Shown one piece after another: positions 1 to 7,204 of a stretch of 15,130 bases of DNA. The position numbers and the translations under genes were made by a program. Source of the stretch: an uncultured Pedobacter sp. (GTDB lineage Bacteria > Bacteroidota > Bacteroidia > Sphingobacteriales > Sphingobacteriaceae); contig CAMLDJ010000119.1 in assembly GCA_946478755.1 (NCBI GenBank), forward strand, positions 1 through 15,130. Reading direction: 5' to 3'. A model generated the notes under the pieces. The model had not been told where the DNA came from and did no database searches. It saw only the letters and a program-made list of their open reading frames with translations. How positions within the stretch are numbered: the first letter of the stretch is position 1; each line of letters begins with the position of its first letter.

Positions 1-788
1 TCCTTTAAAACCGCAATATTCAACCGCTGTTCATAATGGGCTAACTGCTCCTGTGTAAGCTGCGATTTACCGTATTTATCAGTGATGGCATTTTTTAATG
101 GGATTTTAGTCGGAGCAGAATTATTGGTGACGCCCACTGCTTTGAGCTGCCTGACTACCGAGTAATAAATGAGCAGACTTAACACCAAGAGGCAAAAAAA
201 GGCGACTAATTTCAATAAGTCCAATGCAGTTTGCTCGAAATAAAATAAGGAAATGCCAAGCATGCAAGCACCTAAAAACACCAGTACTATCCTCCCCGCA
301 GAAAAAACCAATACATTATATTTAATCTTTGCTCTCAATATCTGCCTTTCAACAGGTAAAGAGGCAAAGCCATAAACGATAAAAGATACGGCACAAGTTA
401 AGTAAAGCGCTTTGCCGTATTCTACCTGTGAGACTTCTCCCCTACCAAATACGCCAGTACCGATTCCCAAAAACCAGCAGCCAAATAGCAAGAACGGTAA
501 GGCTTGGAGTAAAAGGGAACTAAAAACAGGCTTTTTATCGCATACTGCATTTAATCCATGATAAAAAAGCGGACCATAAAGCAAAATGAATGGCGCCAGC
601 CAGCCTCTCAAAAGACTTTTTTCGACGAATACTTCTATAACAAATCTGTAAGTACAGTGCAGCAGGATATAAAGAACAGCAAATTGAAAAGCAGTACTTA
701 TCCGACCAGGTAAATTAATTTTTCGTATCAAAAAAAAATCTAGGAAGCTAAGAATAATTGTTGCAAAAAGTAGGTATGATAGCAGCAT
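1..788 (-). CDS. Membrane-bound AraC-type regulator, C-terminal part beyond window (partial)
   Basis: Open reading frame on the minus strand running from an ATG at 788 off the left edge of the window, about 262 codons. It begins MLLSYLLFATIILSFLDFFL and shows about six or seven strongly hydrophobic helices over the first ~210 residues, followed by a soluble stretch containing KYGKSQLTQEQLAHYEQRL. In Bacteroidota this arrangement (7TM-like sensor, short linker of the form KYxKSxLT, then an AraC HTH) is typical of membrane-anchored AraC regulators; the HTH itself would lie outside the window, so the family call is inference from the N-terminal two thirds. It lies 32 bp downstream of another gene of the same architecture and in the same direction, so the two may be a tandem duplication and co-transcribed. 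Confidence 0.75.
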   Translation of the reverse strand, partial: MLLSYLLFATIILSFLDFFLIRKINLPGRISTAFQFAVLYILLHCTYRFVIEVFVEKSLLRGWLAPFILLYGPLFYHGLNAVCDKKPVFSSLLLQALPFLLFGCWFLGIGTGVFGRGEVSQVEYGKALYLTCAVSFIVYGFASLPVERQILRAKIKYNVLVFSAGRIVLVFLGACMLGISLFYFEQTALDLLKLVAFFCLLVLSLLIYYSVVRQLKAVGVTNNSAPTKIPLKNAITDKYGKSQLTQEQLAHYEQRLNIAVLK

Positions 789-820
789 TAATAGACAATT
801 ATTTACTCTTACTTACACAG

Positions 821-1861
821 TTAAGCCGACCTTACAAACCTATTATCTCTATACTCAGCTGGAGTAAGGCCTGTTTTATCCTTAAAATGTTTAAAAAATG
901 CCGCTTTAGAGTTAAACCCACAAGAAGCAGCCAATGACTCTATTTTGATATTTTCACTCTTCTCATTCAATAGCTTGACAGCGTGGTTAATTCTGTATTC
1001 GGCAATAAAATCGTGAAACCTCTTTCCAAAATATACACTAAAAAGCGTAGCAAAATCGTGCTTTGGGATACTCAGTTCGCTGGATAACAAATCAATATTA
1101 ATGTTAGGATTTAAGAACATATGGTTTGATTCGAAATAAGATTTAATTCGTTCAATATAATCGAGTGCAAGTTCATCGCTCAGCGCGGAGGCAGCTCGCG
1201 GGAGAGATGTTTTTTCTTCAGCTTCATGGGATTGGACATCTTTATCTCCAAATAGCCAGTAAAGTCCCACCATCAAGCTCATTGAACCGAGCAACCCATA
1301 GCTTAAATATTTGAGGTCAAATCCTATTTGGACCCAAGCTAAACTGCAGATAAACATCAAAAAAACCACTAGCCCCAACAGTAGATAAACTACGGACAAT
1401 GAGACTATCAATAGGCTGGCATCTGGTGAATCAGCCTTTCCAGAATAAAAAACCCTCAGAAGCGAGTGTGAAGCATAACCAAACATAGAAAATGCCACTA
1501 AAAGGTATAAACTTTGGTACCAGTATGTAGCAACAGTAAAAACGGTACCGCTGAAATCTCCCATAGCAGCAATATATACATAAAAGAGGCTCATAAATAT
1601 GAATGGGAACAGATGAACAAGCTGCACAGTGCTAATCGTTTCCCCCTTTAGGCTCCTATGTGAAAAATAAAGCGCCGGACCTAACAGTAGGCACATGGGG
1701 TTCCAAAGACCAAAGGAATTAAGAAAATTATGTCCATAGGGATCTGAGCCATAAAGCGCATTAATGATACTCAATGAAAAAATGGAAAATAAATGTAAAG
1801 AAAAAATTTGCCTCAATGTTATTGAGTCGTTGAGCCAGTAAAGTTTTACAAAACGTAACAT
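821..1861 (-). CDS. Membrane-anchored AraC-family transcriptional regulator
   Basis: Predicted inner-membrane sensor with a cytoplasmic DNA-binding domain. From the ATG at 1861 it encodes 346 residues: roughly six or seven hydrophobic segments fill the first ~210 residues, then a charged linker (EAEEKTSLP), then a C-terminal AraC double HTH. The second HTH is clear: ESLAASCGFNSKAAFFKHFK followed by KTGLTPAEYR, the AraC signature. The frame stays open to a GTG at 1942, which would add 27 residues (MNCLLIKTNLF...); I prefer the ATG because it places the first membrane helix near the N-terminus as usual for the family, but this is not proven. The downstream tandem gene has the same architecture. 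The ligand and targets are unknown. Confidence 0.85.
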   Translation of the reverse strand: MLRFVKLYWLNDSITLRQIFSLHLFSIFSLSIINALYGSDPYGHNFLNSFGLWNPMCLLLGPALYFSHRSLKGETISTVQLVHLFPFIFMSLFYVYIAAMGDFSGTVFTVATYWYQSLYLLVAFSMFGYASHSLLRVFYSGKADSPDASLLIVSLSVVYLLLGLVVFLMFICSLAWVQIGFDLKYLSYGLLGSMSLMVGLYWLFGDKDVQSHEAEEKTSLPRAASALSDELALDYIERIKSYFESNHMFLNPNINIDLLSSELSIPKHDFATLFSVYFGKRFHDFIAEYRINHAVKLLNEKSENIKIESLAASCGFNSKAAFFKHFKDKTGLTPAEYRDNRFVRSA

Positions 1862-1998
1862 GTTTTCAGGGGATAGGACACAAACATACAGTTCCGTTTT
1901 AGGAAAACGAAATAAATTTGTCTTTATTAACAGACAATTCACTAACCCATAAGAGTGAACAAATTACTAGATCTACCACAGACTAAAAGACTTGACGC

Positions 1999-2330
1999 TT
2001 ATTTTGGCAATCGGATAAAAAATACCGTTTCACCTGTCGGAACTTTTCATGCCATTTTTTTTTGTAAAATGAGCCTCGACAATGTATTTCGAGATCGAAA
2101 AGCCTAAACCATTGCCGAATTCACCTTCGGTTCCGATACGTTTAGCCTTAGTTAGCGGATCATAAATTTCTCATCGTACATTTCCGGAATCCCAATTCCC
2201 TCATCCTCAAATCCAACAATTACGTATCTTTGCAATTCTTTTACGCTAACTTTAATTCTCGCATTAGCCGGACTGAACCTTGACAACAATTTATTACCCT
2301 ATGACCATTCTGCTTTTTGCATATCTGGCT
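1999..2330 (-). pseudogene. Remnant of a histidine kinase ATPase (HATPase_c) domain
   Basis: Reading the minus strand in shifting frames recovers the C-terminal ATP-binding domain of a sensor kinase: an N-box remnant ending LLSRFSPANARI, G1 box GFEDEGIGIPEMY, then EKF(Y)DPLTKAKRIGTEGE, G2 box GNGLGFSISKYIVEAH and the tail GETVFFIRLPK followed by TAA at 2001-1999. Frames break near 2164-2166 (one base short), at the run of nine T at 2055-2063, and near 2039-2040 (one base short). The N-box region near 2300-2330 is degenerate. No HisKA/phosphoacceptor domain, sensor or start codon is left between here and the response regulator at 2429, so most of the kinase is gone. It follows the response regulator in the same direction and was probably its cognate kinase (inference). 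Confidence 0.8.
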
Positions 2331-2378
2331 TTATTAAATGTCCCCTAGTTTACAGCTAGAAATCTTGATCTAGCGAAT

Positions 2379-2411
2379 CTTCGGATTCTTAAAAACACTT
2401 TCGATCCGAAG
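2379..2411 (-). terminator. Hairpin downstream of the response regulator
   Basis: Perfect 8-bp inverted repeat CTTCGGAT (2379-2386) and ATCCGAAG (2404-2411) with a 17-nt loop, starting 18 nt beyond the response regulator stop. There is no clear U-tract on the minus strand, so a terminator role is only a guess. A second, 6-bp inverted repeat GCTAGA/TCTAGC sits at 2355-2374. Confidence 0.3.
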
Positions 2412-2428
2412 GGAGTAAAGGCTTGAGC

Positions 2429-2803
2429 TCAACCCATTTTAAGGCACTGGTTGATAACATTCAACAAAGAATCATTGCTATAAGGTTTCCCGATAACCGC
2501 ATCTGCCCGGGAATCAAGAAAAGCGATCTCATCATAGCTGAGCCCCGTCAGCAGGATGATAGGAATATGCGAAGTACCTGCTCGGGATTTCAAATTGTCA
2601 CAGATAATCCTTCCATCAGCAGTATCTAAACGGATATCCATCAAGATGAGGTCTGGCCTGAAATCGGCGACCTCAGTTTCGACCAGTTCGGCCTTTGCAA
2701 CCGTACGGGTGAGAAAATGCGCATGTCTCAAAAAACCATCCAACGCTCTGAGCAGTAACCCGTCATCGTCAACTACTAGAATTTTTGTACCCATATCCGA
2801 CAT
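2429..2803 (-). CDS. Single-domain (CheY-like) response regulator
   Basis: A stand-alone receiver of 124 residues with all hallmark residues in place: the acidic cluster VVDDD at 11-14, the phosphoacceptor D56 in DLILMDIRL, T86 in IILLTG and K106 in GKPYSN. There is no output domain, so it would act by protein contact or in a phosphorelay. Start choice: the ATG at 2803 lies only one base after the GGAGG at its 5' side, whereas the in-frame ATG at 2794 (MGTKILVVDDD) has a 10-base spacer, so the shorter form of 121 residues is possible. The kinase fragment just downstream is broken, so this regulator has probably lost its local kinase partner. Confidence 0.88.
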   Translation of the reverse strand: MSDMGTKILVVDDDGLLLRALDGFLRHAHFLTRTVAKAELVETEVADFRPDLILMDIRLDTADGRIICDNLKSRAGTSHIPIILLTGLSYDEIAFLDSRADAVIGKPYSNDSLLNVINQCLKMG

Positions 2804-3021
2804 TCCTCCAACATAAGTGGCGGAACCGCAAATTTAAATGTTTTTTCTGGTAATTAACATCGCTTTCTACAACTGGCAGTAGGCGTTACCAGCCAATCCT
2901 TATAGTATGGAGCTGAAGAGATAACAAAATCGTCACATAAAATTATTGAACATCTGTAAGCAAACGTGTAAATTAGCCAGGAAACACTCACACATCTACT
3001 CTAGGTTTAATATATCAAAAC

Positions 3022-3363
3022 ATGGAATCGGACGATTTTTTTTATTCAGCATTACGAGAACAGGTCCTTATAACATGCGGGATCGAAACGATCGGTATGA
3101 AAGACTGTGTGGAAATATCCATTAAAATCTTTGAAAAAGACAAAAACTACCTTTCAGAAACCACTATCAAATCTTTTTTCGGTTTGTTGAGCAACACAAA
3201 TCCACCATCTCCATTTGTTCTAGATAGTCTTGCGAGATTTACCGATAATATCGACTGGGATAACTTCAAACGAAAATCAATAGTGAAGACCGGTAGTACT
3301 GGGTATAATAATCCAGGCCGCATGTGTGCTCCCCCGTCAACAGATAACTGCTTTAATCATTAA
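3022..3363 (+). CDS. Hypothetical small protein with an HTH-like N-terminal domain
   Basis: Encodes 113 residues. The pattern LREQVLITCGIETIGMKDCV, then YLSETTIKSFFGLLSNTNPP, then FVLDSLARFTDNIDWDNFKR resembles a small helical domain (ISxxTLKRFFG...PSxFTLDxLARYxGxxxWxxF) that I recognise from many uncharacterised Bacteroidota proteins, sometimes ahead of other domains. Here it stands nearly alone, with a short polar tail (residues ~95-113). It looks like a compact helix-turn-helix fold, but binding has not been inferred from any specific residue. It precedes the next small gene by 12 bp in the same direction, so both are probably co-transcribed. Function unknown. Confidence 0.6.
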   Translation: MESDDFFYSALREQVLITCGIETIGMKDCVEISIKIFEKDKNYLSETTIKSFFGLLSNTNPPSPFVLDSLARFTDNIDWDNFKRKSIVKTGSTGYNNPGRMCAPPSTDNCFNH

Positions 3364-3375
3364 CGTAGATTTCTA

Positions 3376-3744
3376 ATGGAGTACAAAGTTCAGGATAAAC
3401 GGGATGCAAAAAATTTTCAGGAGAATCCAATGTTTGGAAATAAGGTAAATGAGAGCGGGCAGCCAGGACCGGACGATCTATTTCGCACAATGACAGAACA
3501 CCACCTAAATTATGTCCCGGTTAGAAAAAATCATTCCAACCGCAAACGCAAAGGTACAGCAGCCAAACACCTGTTAAGACGCTGCACACCCGCCCAACTG
3601 GAAGAGATAAAGACAGGCGACTACATAACAACTTCAGCAGGTGAAAAAGGACTGGTATCAGCGATCGAGATTAAAACATATAGGCATGAAAGACACTATT
3701 ATTTTAGGCTGAAACAGGGCAGAACCCTGCTCTATATAATGTAA
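3376..3744 (+). CDS. Hypothetical basic protein with a compact C-terminal domain
   Basis: Encodes 122 residues that I do not recognise. The first ~50 residues are polar and look disordered; residues ~51-66 are very basic (RKNHSNRKRKGTAAKHLLRR), and the rest (GDYITTSAGEKGLVSAIEI through the terminal LYIM) has an alternating strand pattern compatible with a small beta-barrel. No signal peptide or membrane helix is present. An internal ATG at residue 19 (MFGNKVNESG) is an alternative start. The gene directly follows another small unknown gene and converges on the broken pirin copy at 3752-3922; its stop falls about 8 bp short of where that pirin homology ends, so it may mark the edge of an inserted or rearranged segment. 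Confidence 0.5.
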   Translation: MEYKVQDKRDAKNFQENPMFGNKVNESGQPGPDDLFRTMTEHHLNYVPVRKNHSNRKRKGTAAKHLLRRCTPAQLEEIKTGDYITTSAGEKGLVSAIEIKTYRHERHYYFRLKQGRTLLYIM

Positions 3745-3751
3745 AGGTCGA

Positions 3752-3922
3752 CTTTCCTTTACAACCAATGATTGGCTCACTATGCAATATAGGTGCAACA
3801 TGATCCAAAAACACAAAAGACCACACCTTGTCGGCATATCTGTTAGGGAGCACGCGATGGATTACCATAGGTTCAATGTCAGCTTGCTGTCCCTGAGCTG
3901 AAAAACTTATTTTCTTTTTCAT
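3752..3922 (-). pseudogene. 5' fragment of a pirin gene
   Basis: The first ~57 codons from the ATG at 3922 encode MKKKISFSAQGQQADIEPMV followed by IHRVLPNRYADKVWSFVFLD and HVAPILHSEPIIGCKGK, matching the N-terminus of pirin-family bicupins, which usually read KVGPFVFLDH; here GP is replaced by WS. The metal-binding HPHRG segment and both cupin domains that should follow (about 230 more residues) are absent: the frame instead runs 16 unrelated codons to a stop at 3704, antisense to the small gene ending at 3744. Its ATG overlaps the corrected stop of the DoxX-like gene (ATGA at 3922-3919), so it was the last gene of that operon. Not expected to be functional. Confidence 0.75.
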
Positions 3923-4291
3923 GCTAGGTTATGGTTTTTAATTTTGTTCCTAGAAATGTATGAAGTAGCCAAAATCCCTAAAATATCAAAGGCATTATTG
4001 GTGCAGATAAAGGATCTCCACTCGCAAAATGTCCTATAAACGCTGAAATGAATGTAAGTGTAAAACCAAAGTAGGCAAACTTCTTCAGTTTATTAGGAAC
4101 CATGGGGAGCATTGTGGCTAATGCACCTAAAATTTTCATTACACCTAATTCAATTCTAAAATTGTCTGGAAACCTAAATGTACGAATGCACATTTCATTT
4201 CTTGGTTTGTAAAATATCCGTAAGCACTGAATACCATCATTGCTGCAACAATACCAGTTGTTACCCAGTATATAATTTTATCTTTTTTCAA
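3919..4291 (-). pseudogene. DoxX-family membrane protein gene with two frameshifts
   Basis: Three frames together give a DoxX-like protein: YWVTTGIVAAMMVFSAYGYF, then FVHLGFPDNFRIELGVMKIL, MLPMVPNKLKKFAYFGFTLT and SGDPLSAPIMPLIFLGILAT. Frames break at GG 4168-4169 (GGG expected) and at AAAA 3980-3983 (five expected). The span of 373 bases plus the two missing ones is exactly 125 codons, giving a 124-residue, four-helix protein of normal DoxX size. The only plausible start is a TTG at 4291-4289, whose TTGA overlaps the pirin stop at 4290-4288; its corrected stop overlaps the next ATG (ATGA). Such tight coupling supports an operon. As it stands only a 71-codon C-terminal piece (3978-4193) is open. 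Confidence 0.8.
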
Positions 4292-5189
4292 TTTTTGTTT
4301 TCTTTTAAGTCAATTCTTATCAATAAGGTATTCTGTTGTTTAGGAGATGCTGCTATGTGATTCATTTTTCCATACCTGAAATCTTGGTAAAGTTTTTGGA
4401 TCTGGTCGGCATTATCAGCTATAAAGCGACCTTGGGAAACAATGGGCTCATCTTGGGATTTTCCTGCATATAAAATTAAGCGGGCGTCTTCTGCTCCTGC
4501 ATCAAGTTGCAGCTCACTTGCTATATCTTCATCAGATTGATTTAGCCAGCCAACCTGTTCAGCAGTTAAAAGCTGTTTTTCTTCGCCGATTTCCACATTC
4601 CGTTTATTACCACGATAAAAGCATTGAAATTTGCCGGTAAATCTAGTGTTGTAGATTTACCAGCACTAAAACTGATTTCTGCTACTATCAAGGGAACATA
4701 ATTCAGAACTGGGGAACTGATGCCTGCAAGGGAACCACTGTACAACCTTATGCCCACACCGTCTTTTTCTGATACGGGTACTAGGTCTGCATTAAGGATC
4801 TGCAATCTGGGTTCTGCCCAGCGGTTCTCTTTCGGCAATGTCAGCCATAACTGGAATAACCTGCCTTTGGTAGGCTTGTCTATGATTTCGGCGTGAACGA
4901 TGCCACTTCCTGCTGTCATAATCTGGAAGTCGCCCTTTTCCATAGATTCCGTCTGTTCCACAATTTTGCCATCTACAAGAAGCGAAACTGTTTCAAAACC
5001 TGCATGGGGATGTGGCCCTCCAACCGGAATGCGGTCTGTTTTATCAATATTGTCATCCATCAAATAAATAAATGGATCAGATAGTTTAAAATCTCCCCCT
5101 ACTAAAGTGCGGGCAATATGGCCTTGCCCTAAGAAACCCTGTTCGTTTTGAGGCAGATAGCTATTTACCAATTTTCTTTTTAATGCCAT
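4288..5189 (-). pseudogene. Pirin-family bicupin gene with one frameshift
   Basis: From the ATG at 5189 (MALKRKLVNSYLPQ) the protein reads as a pirin: GPHPHAGFETV supplies the first two metal-binding histidines and GIVHAEIID the third histidine and the glutamate of the N-terminal cupin site. At 4598-4599 one T is missing (minus-strand GGAATGTGG where GGAAATGTGG restores NGNVEIGEEKQ); the second frame then supplies the C-terminal cupin ending ...KENKN and TGA at 4290-4288. With that base the gene is exactly 301 codons (300 residues), the usual pirin length. An upstream in-frame ATG at 5234 lies inside the 5226-5268 hairpin and is rejected as start. Family members are iron-dependent redox sensors or quercetinase-like dioxygenases; which applies is not visible. 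Confidence 0.85.
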
Positions 5190-5225
5190 GTCATAACAAG
5201 TTTTCAATTTTTGTAAAAAAGTTGA

Positions 5226-5268
5226 ATAGCGCATAATATACAGTTCAGCAATGCATATTATGCGCTAT
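5226..5268 (-). terminator. 14-bp perfect stem-loop between hydrolase and pirin genes
   Basis: ATAGCGCATAATAT (5226-5239) and its exact reverse complement ATATTATGCGCTAT (5255-5268) enclose a 15-nt loop. Read on the minus strand, the stem is followed within five bases by a run of six T, the look of an intrinsic terminator or attenuator after the hydrolase gene. On the plus strand no T-run follows. It would separate or dampen transcription between the hydrolase and the pirin-DoxX-pirin block. Confidence 0.65.
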
Positions 5269-5288
5269 CCGGAACGGGTATTATTTTG

Positions 5289-5930
5289 CTACAGGGGTAG
5301 CCAGAAGCTGTAATTCCCAAGCCAAGGCAACACCACTGGCACCACCGTGTTCCAGAATAACTTCACCAATACCCATAACTGTTTCTTCTCGGCCCAATCA
5401 CGCTGCCATTCGGCCAGTACAGCAAACCAGTTAATTGGTACCGCACCGGCATGAATCATACGCTGCATGGCCAGTTCGTGCGCTTCCAGCAATACTGCAC
5501 CACACGCATCTGCAACAACAAATACATCATAGCCTTCGCCCAAAGCCTGGATTGCTGGAAACGCTACACAGATTTCGGTAAAAAGTCCGGCTATTATAAG
5601 CTGCTTACGGCCGCTAGCTTTAACAATATCGGTTACCCTGGGATCTTCCCAAGTATTGAGCGTAGTGCGACTGATCGGTTTTTGATCGGGATATACATCC
5701 TGAAGCCCTTTAATAATGTAACCGCCACGTTCTTCCACTACTGTAGTAAGAATTGTTGGAACGTTAAATACTTTAGCTGCCTTTGCCAGGCCAACAACAT
5801 TGTTGATAATCATGGTAGGCTCGTGGCTGTTCAAATTGGTAAACTGGTAAGACTGGTGATCGATTAACACCACGATACTGTCTTCAGGACGGAGCAAAGC
5901 TTCCAGGCCTACTTTTGCATTTTTTGCCAT
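5289..5930 (-). CDS. Isochorismatase-family (YcaC-like) cysteine hydrolase with a frameshifted tail
   Basis: A 213-residue product whose first ~180 residues match YcaC-type hydrolases of the isochorismatase fold: catalytic Asp D24 in VVLIDHQ, the region PTILTTVVEE, and nucleophile C121 in GLFTEICVAFPA, then DVFVVADACG and the family-typical WQRDWA at 175-180. After that the frame is wrong: restoring one base at GG 5391-5392 (minus strand GGGCCCGAG for GGGCCGAG) gives REETVMGIGEVILEHGGASG and a stop at 5283-5281, i.e. exactly 217 codons with the EHGGA ending usual for the family. The catalytic residues precede the lesion, but the last ~33 residues are altered, so activity or stability is doubtful. 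First gene of the pirin/DoxX operon; physiological substrate unknown. Confidence 0.85.
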   Translation of the reverse strand: MAKNAKVGLEALLRPEDSIVVLIDHQSYQFTNLNSHEPTMIINNVVGLAKAAKVFNVPTILTTVVEERGGYIIKGLQDVYPDQKPISRTTLNTWEDPRVTDIVKASGRKQLIIAGLFTEICVAFPAIQALGEGYDVFVVADACGAVLLEAHELAMQRMIHAGAVPINWFAVLAEWQRDWAEKKQLWVLVKLFWNTVVPVVLPWLGNYSFWLPL

Positions 5931-5958
5931 TCGATAATTAGTTAAGATTTTAATAAAC

Positions 5959-5986
5959 CAAAATTACATTCGCTATAACCTCCAAA
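5959..5986 (-). promoter_or_regulatory. Bacteroidota-type promoter for the hydrolase operon
   Basis: On the minus strand, TTTG (5986-5983) is followed after 16 bases by TAATTTTG (5966-5959), a full match to the TAnnTTTG -7 element of Bacteroidota. Transcription would start about 20-25 bases before the ATG at 5930. The spacer is somewhat shorter than commonly described, so this is a reasoned guess. Confidence 0.55.
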
Positions 5987-6011
5987 GCGGTATTAAATGG
6001 CAAAAAATAAC

Positions 6012-6027
6012 GTTGTCATTTGACAAC
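6012..6027. promoter_or_regulatory. Palindromic operator GTTGTCATTTGACAAC upstream of the hydrolase operon
   Basis: Two perfect 7-bp arms, GTTGTCA and TGACAAC, separated by TT; the symmetry extends to 10-bp arms with one mismatch. It lies 26 bp upstream of the inferred -33 element, a position fitting a dimeric activator, or a repressor by looping. The same half-site recurs at 8702-8709 and 8749-8756. The binding protein is unknown. Confidence 0.5.
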
Positions 6028-6028
6028 A

Positions 6029-6274
6029 TTAGCATGTGTCATTAGCCCAACTGCAGCCAACAAATATCAAACAAATAACAAATGGCATCAAAAACGAAAT
6101 CGCAAATTCTTTTGTTATGGAGAAAACCCTTTCAGAGCTCAAGAGATCTGTGATGTCGGCAAAGCCGAAAATATCGATTTTAAACATCCGGAAATAGTAT
6201 AACTCTCCATATAAATTTAACACTCCAAAAAACAATGTATACAAAAAAAAACAAGTAAAGAATAGCCTTGTCAT
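6029..6274 (-). CDS. Small hypothetical membrane protein, possibly truncated
   Basis: Encodes 81 residues from an ATG at 6274. There is a hydrophobic segment at residues ~4-22 (LFFTCFFLYTLFFGVLNL), a polar middle (YFRMFKIDIFGFADITDLL) and a second hydrophobic segment at ~58-74 (FAISFLMPFVICLIFVG), so it should sit in the inner membrane with two helices. The composition looks like a real membrane protein, but it ends abruptly after the second helix and may be the N-terminal part of a longer gene. No family recognised. It ends right at the palindrome preceding the hydrolase operon. Confidence 0.4.
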   Translation of the reverse strand: MTRLFFTCFFLYTLFFGVLNLYGELYYFRMFKIDIFGFADITDLLSSERVFSITKEFAISFLMPFVICLIFVGCSWANDTC

Positions 6275-6450
6275 ACTGCTGAAAAAACATCAACAAGCAA
6301 TGATAATTGAACTCATTTAAAGAACCATTTATCTTAAAGAAAATCAATTGTAAATATTCTCAACGGCCCTAATTGACCAGTAATATTGGGGATCAACGTA
6401 AAAATATTCATATTGTATAATGAGCCAAGGTAGCTTTTTCAGGTATACGA

Positions 6451-7020
6451 CTAAAGATCTGGCTGATTGAAATAACTTCTATAGATCCTTTCAGGCACTT
6501 TCTTCCAGACACGGGGGTAAATCTTTTTGAAATTCCTCAATTTGTTTACTGGCCCATCCAGTTCACAGAGCAGCACGCGATTGTTGAAATCTCTTGTTGC
6601 GTTCGGATAAAGCAAATGGCTAAAAAGGCGGCTTAATATGGGATAATTGTCACAGCCTCTTTCAAGCTCTTCGTGAGGTATTATCAATATCAAAGAATCT
6701 TCCAGCGCCTCAAGATTGAATCCTCTTGTTTCATATACAGTGCTATCGTCAAAATACACGCTATCGGATATTCCCAACCAAACATCACGCCTTGGCATTG
6801 GATACTGAAAAATATATCCACTAACAACCCCCTGTAGTACGATAATAAAGCAATCGGAGCGGTCAAAAAATGTATTTACCAAAACTTTACTGCCGGCGGT
6901 AATCTCTGCAAAGAGAGAATGCCTAAAAGCGTAGCGCAATGCATGTCTGTGGGTGTTGTTGATAATTGGCAGGAAAAACCTGAGAAATAATTTAATTTCT
7001 TTTATTGATTTTATTTTCAT
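6451..7020 (-). CDS. cNMP-fold (Crp/Fnr-like) protein lacking a complete DNA-binding helix
   Basis: Encodes 189 residues. Residues ~30-130 follow the cyclic-nucleotide-binding beta-roll of the divergent Bacteroidota Crp/Fnr group: ITAGSKVLVNTFFDRSDCFI, a VLQGVVSGYIF strand pair, then LEALEDSLILIIPHEELER. A dimerisation helix follows (YPILSRLFSHLL), then the run-in to the HTH, IYPRVWKKVPERIYRSYFN, where the chain stops with QPDL. Full-length relatives continue here with a recognition helix ending LSRIR. Reading the +1 frame downstream gives ISQIFSRIPEKA, which resembles that missing motif, so a small indel near 6460 may have cut the gene. It could otherwise be a ligand-binding protein without DNA binding. 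Confidence 0.6.
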   Translation of the reverse strand: MKIKSIKEIKLFLRFFLPIINNTHRHALRYAFRHSLFAEITAGSKVLVNTFFDRSDCFIIVLQGVVSGYIFQYPMPRRDVWLGISDSVYFDDSTVYETRGFNLEALEDSLILIIPHEELERGCDNYPILSRLFSHLLYPNATRDFNNRVLLCELDGPVNKLRNFKKIYPRVWKKVPERIYRSYFNQPDL

Positions 7021-7204
7021 TGTATAACCTAATGTGTTAATACCCTTACAAACTGCAAAAACATATCTTTTGTCTTTTACCTGCCATTAAAGCAATTGAT
7101 CGAAGTTCTTTATTTATCTGAAGCTATAGTATGACCATCGACAATGGAACCCTGATTTTTTTCAGAAGATATTTACCGGAAGATATTAGCTAAGACAGAT
7201 GAAT

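Noticed and set aside
2423..2816. Plus-strand open frames over the response regulator
   Set aside because: The minus-strand frame carries all receiver residues; these are antisense shadows.
5451..5867. Plus-strand open frame of 138 codons inside the hydrolase gene
   Set aside because: Antisense shadow of a clear isochorismatase-family gene; the product shows no family pattern and is unusually rich in Cys/Asn/Tyr.
7141..7200. Near-repeat AGAAGATATTTA / GGAAGATATTA as a possible repeat array or site
   Set aside because: Only two short AT-rich copies; expected by chance.
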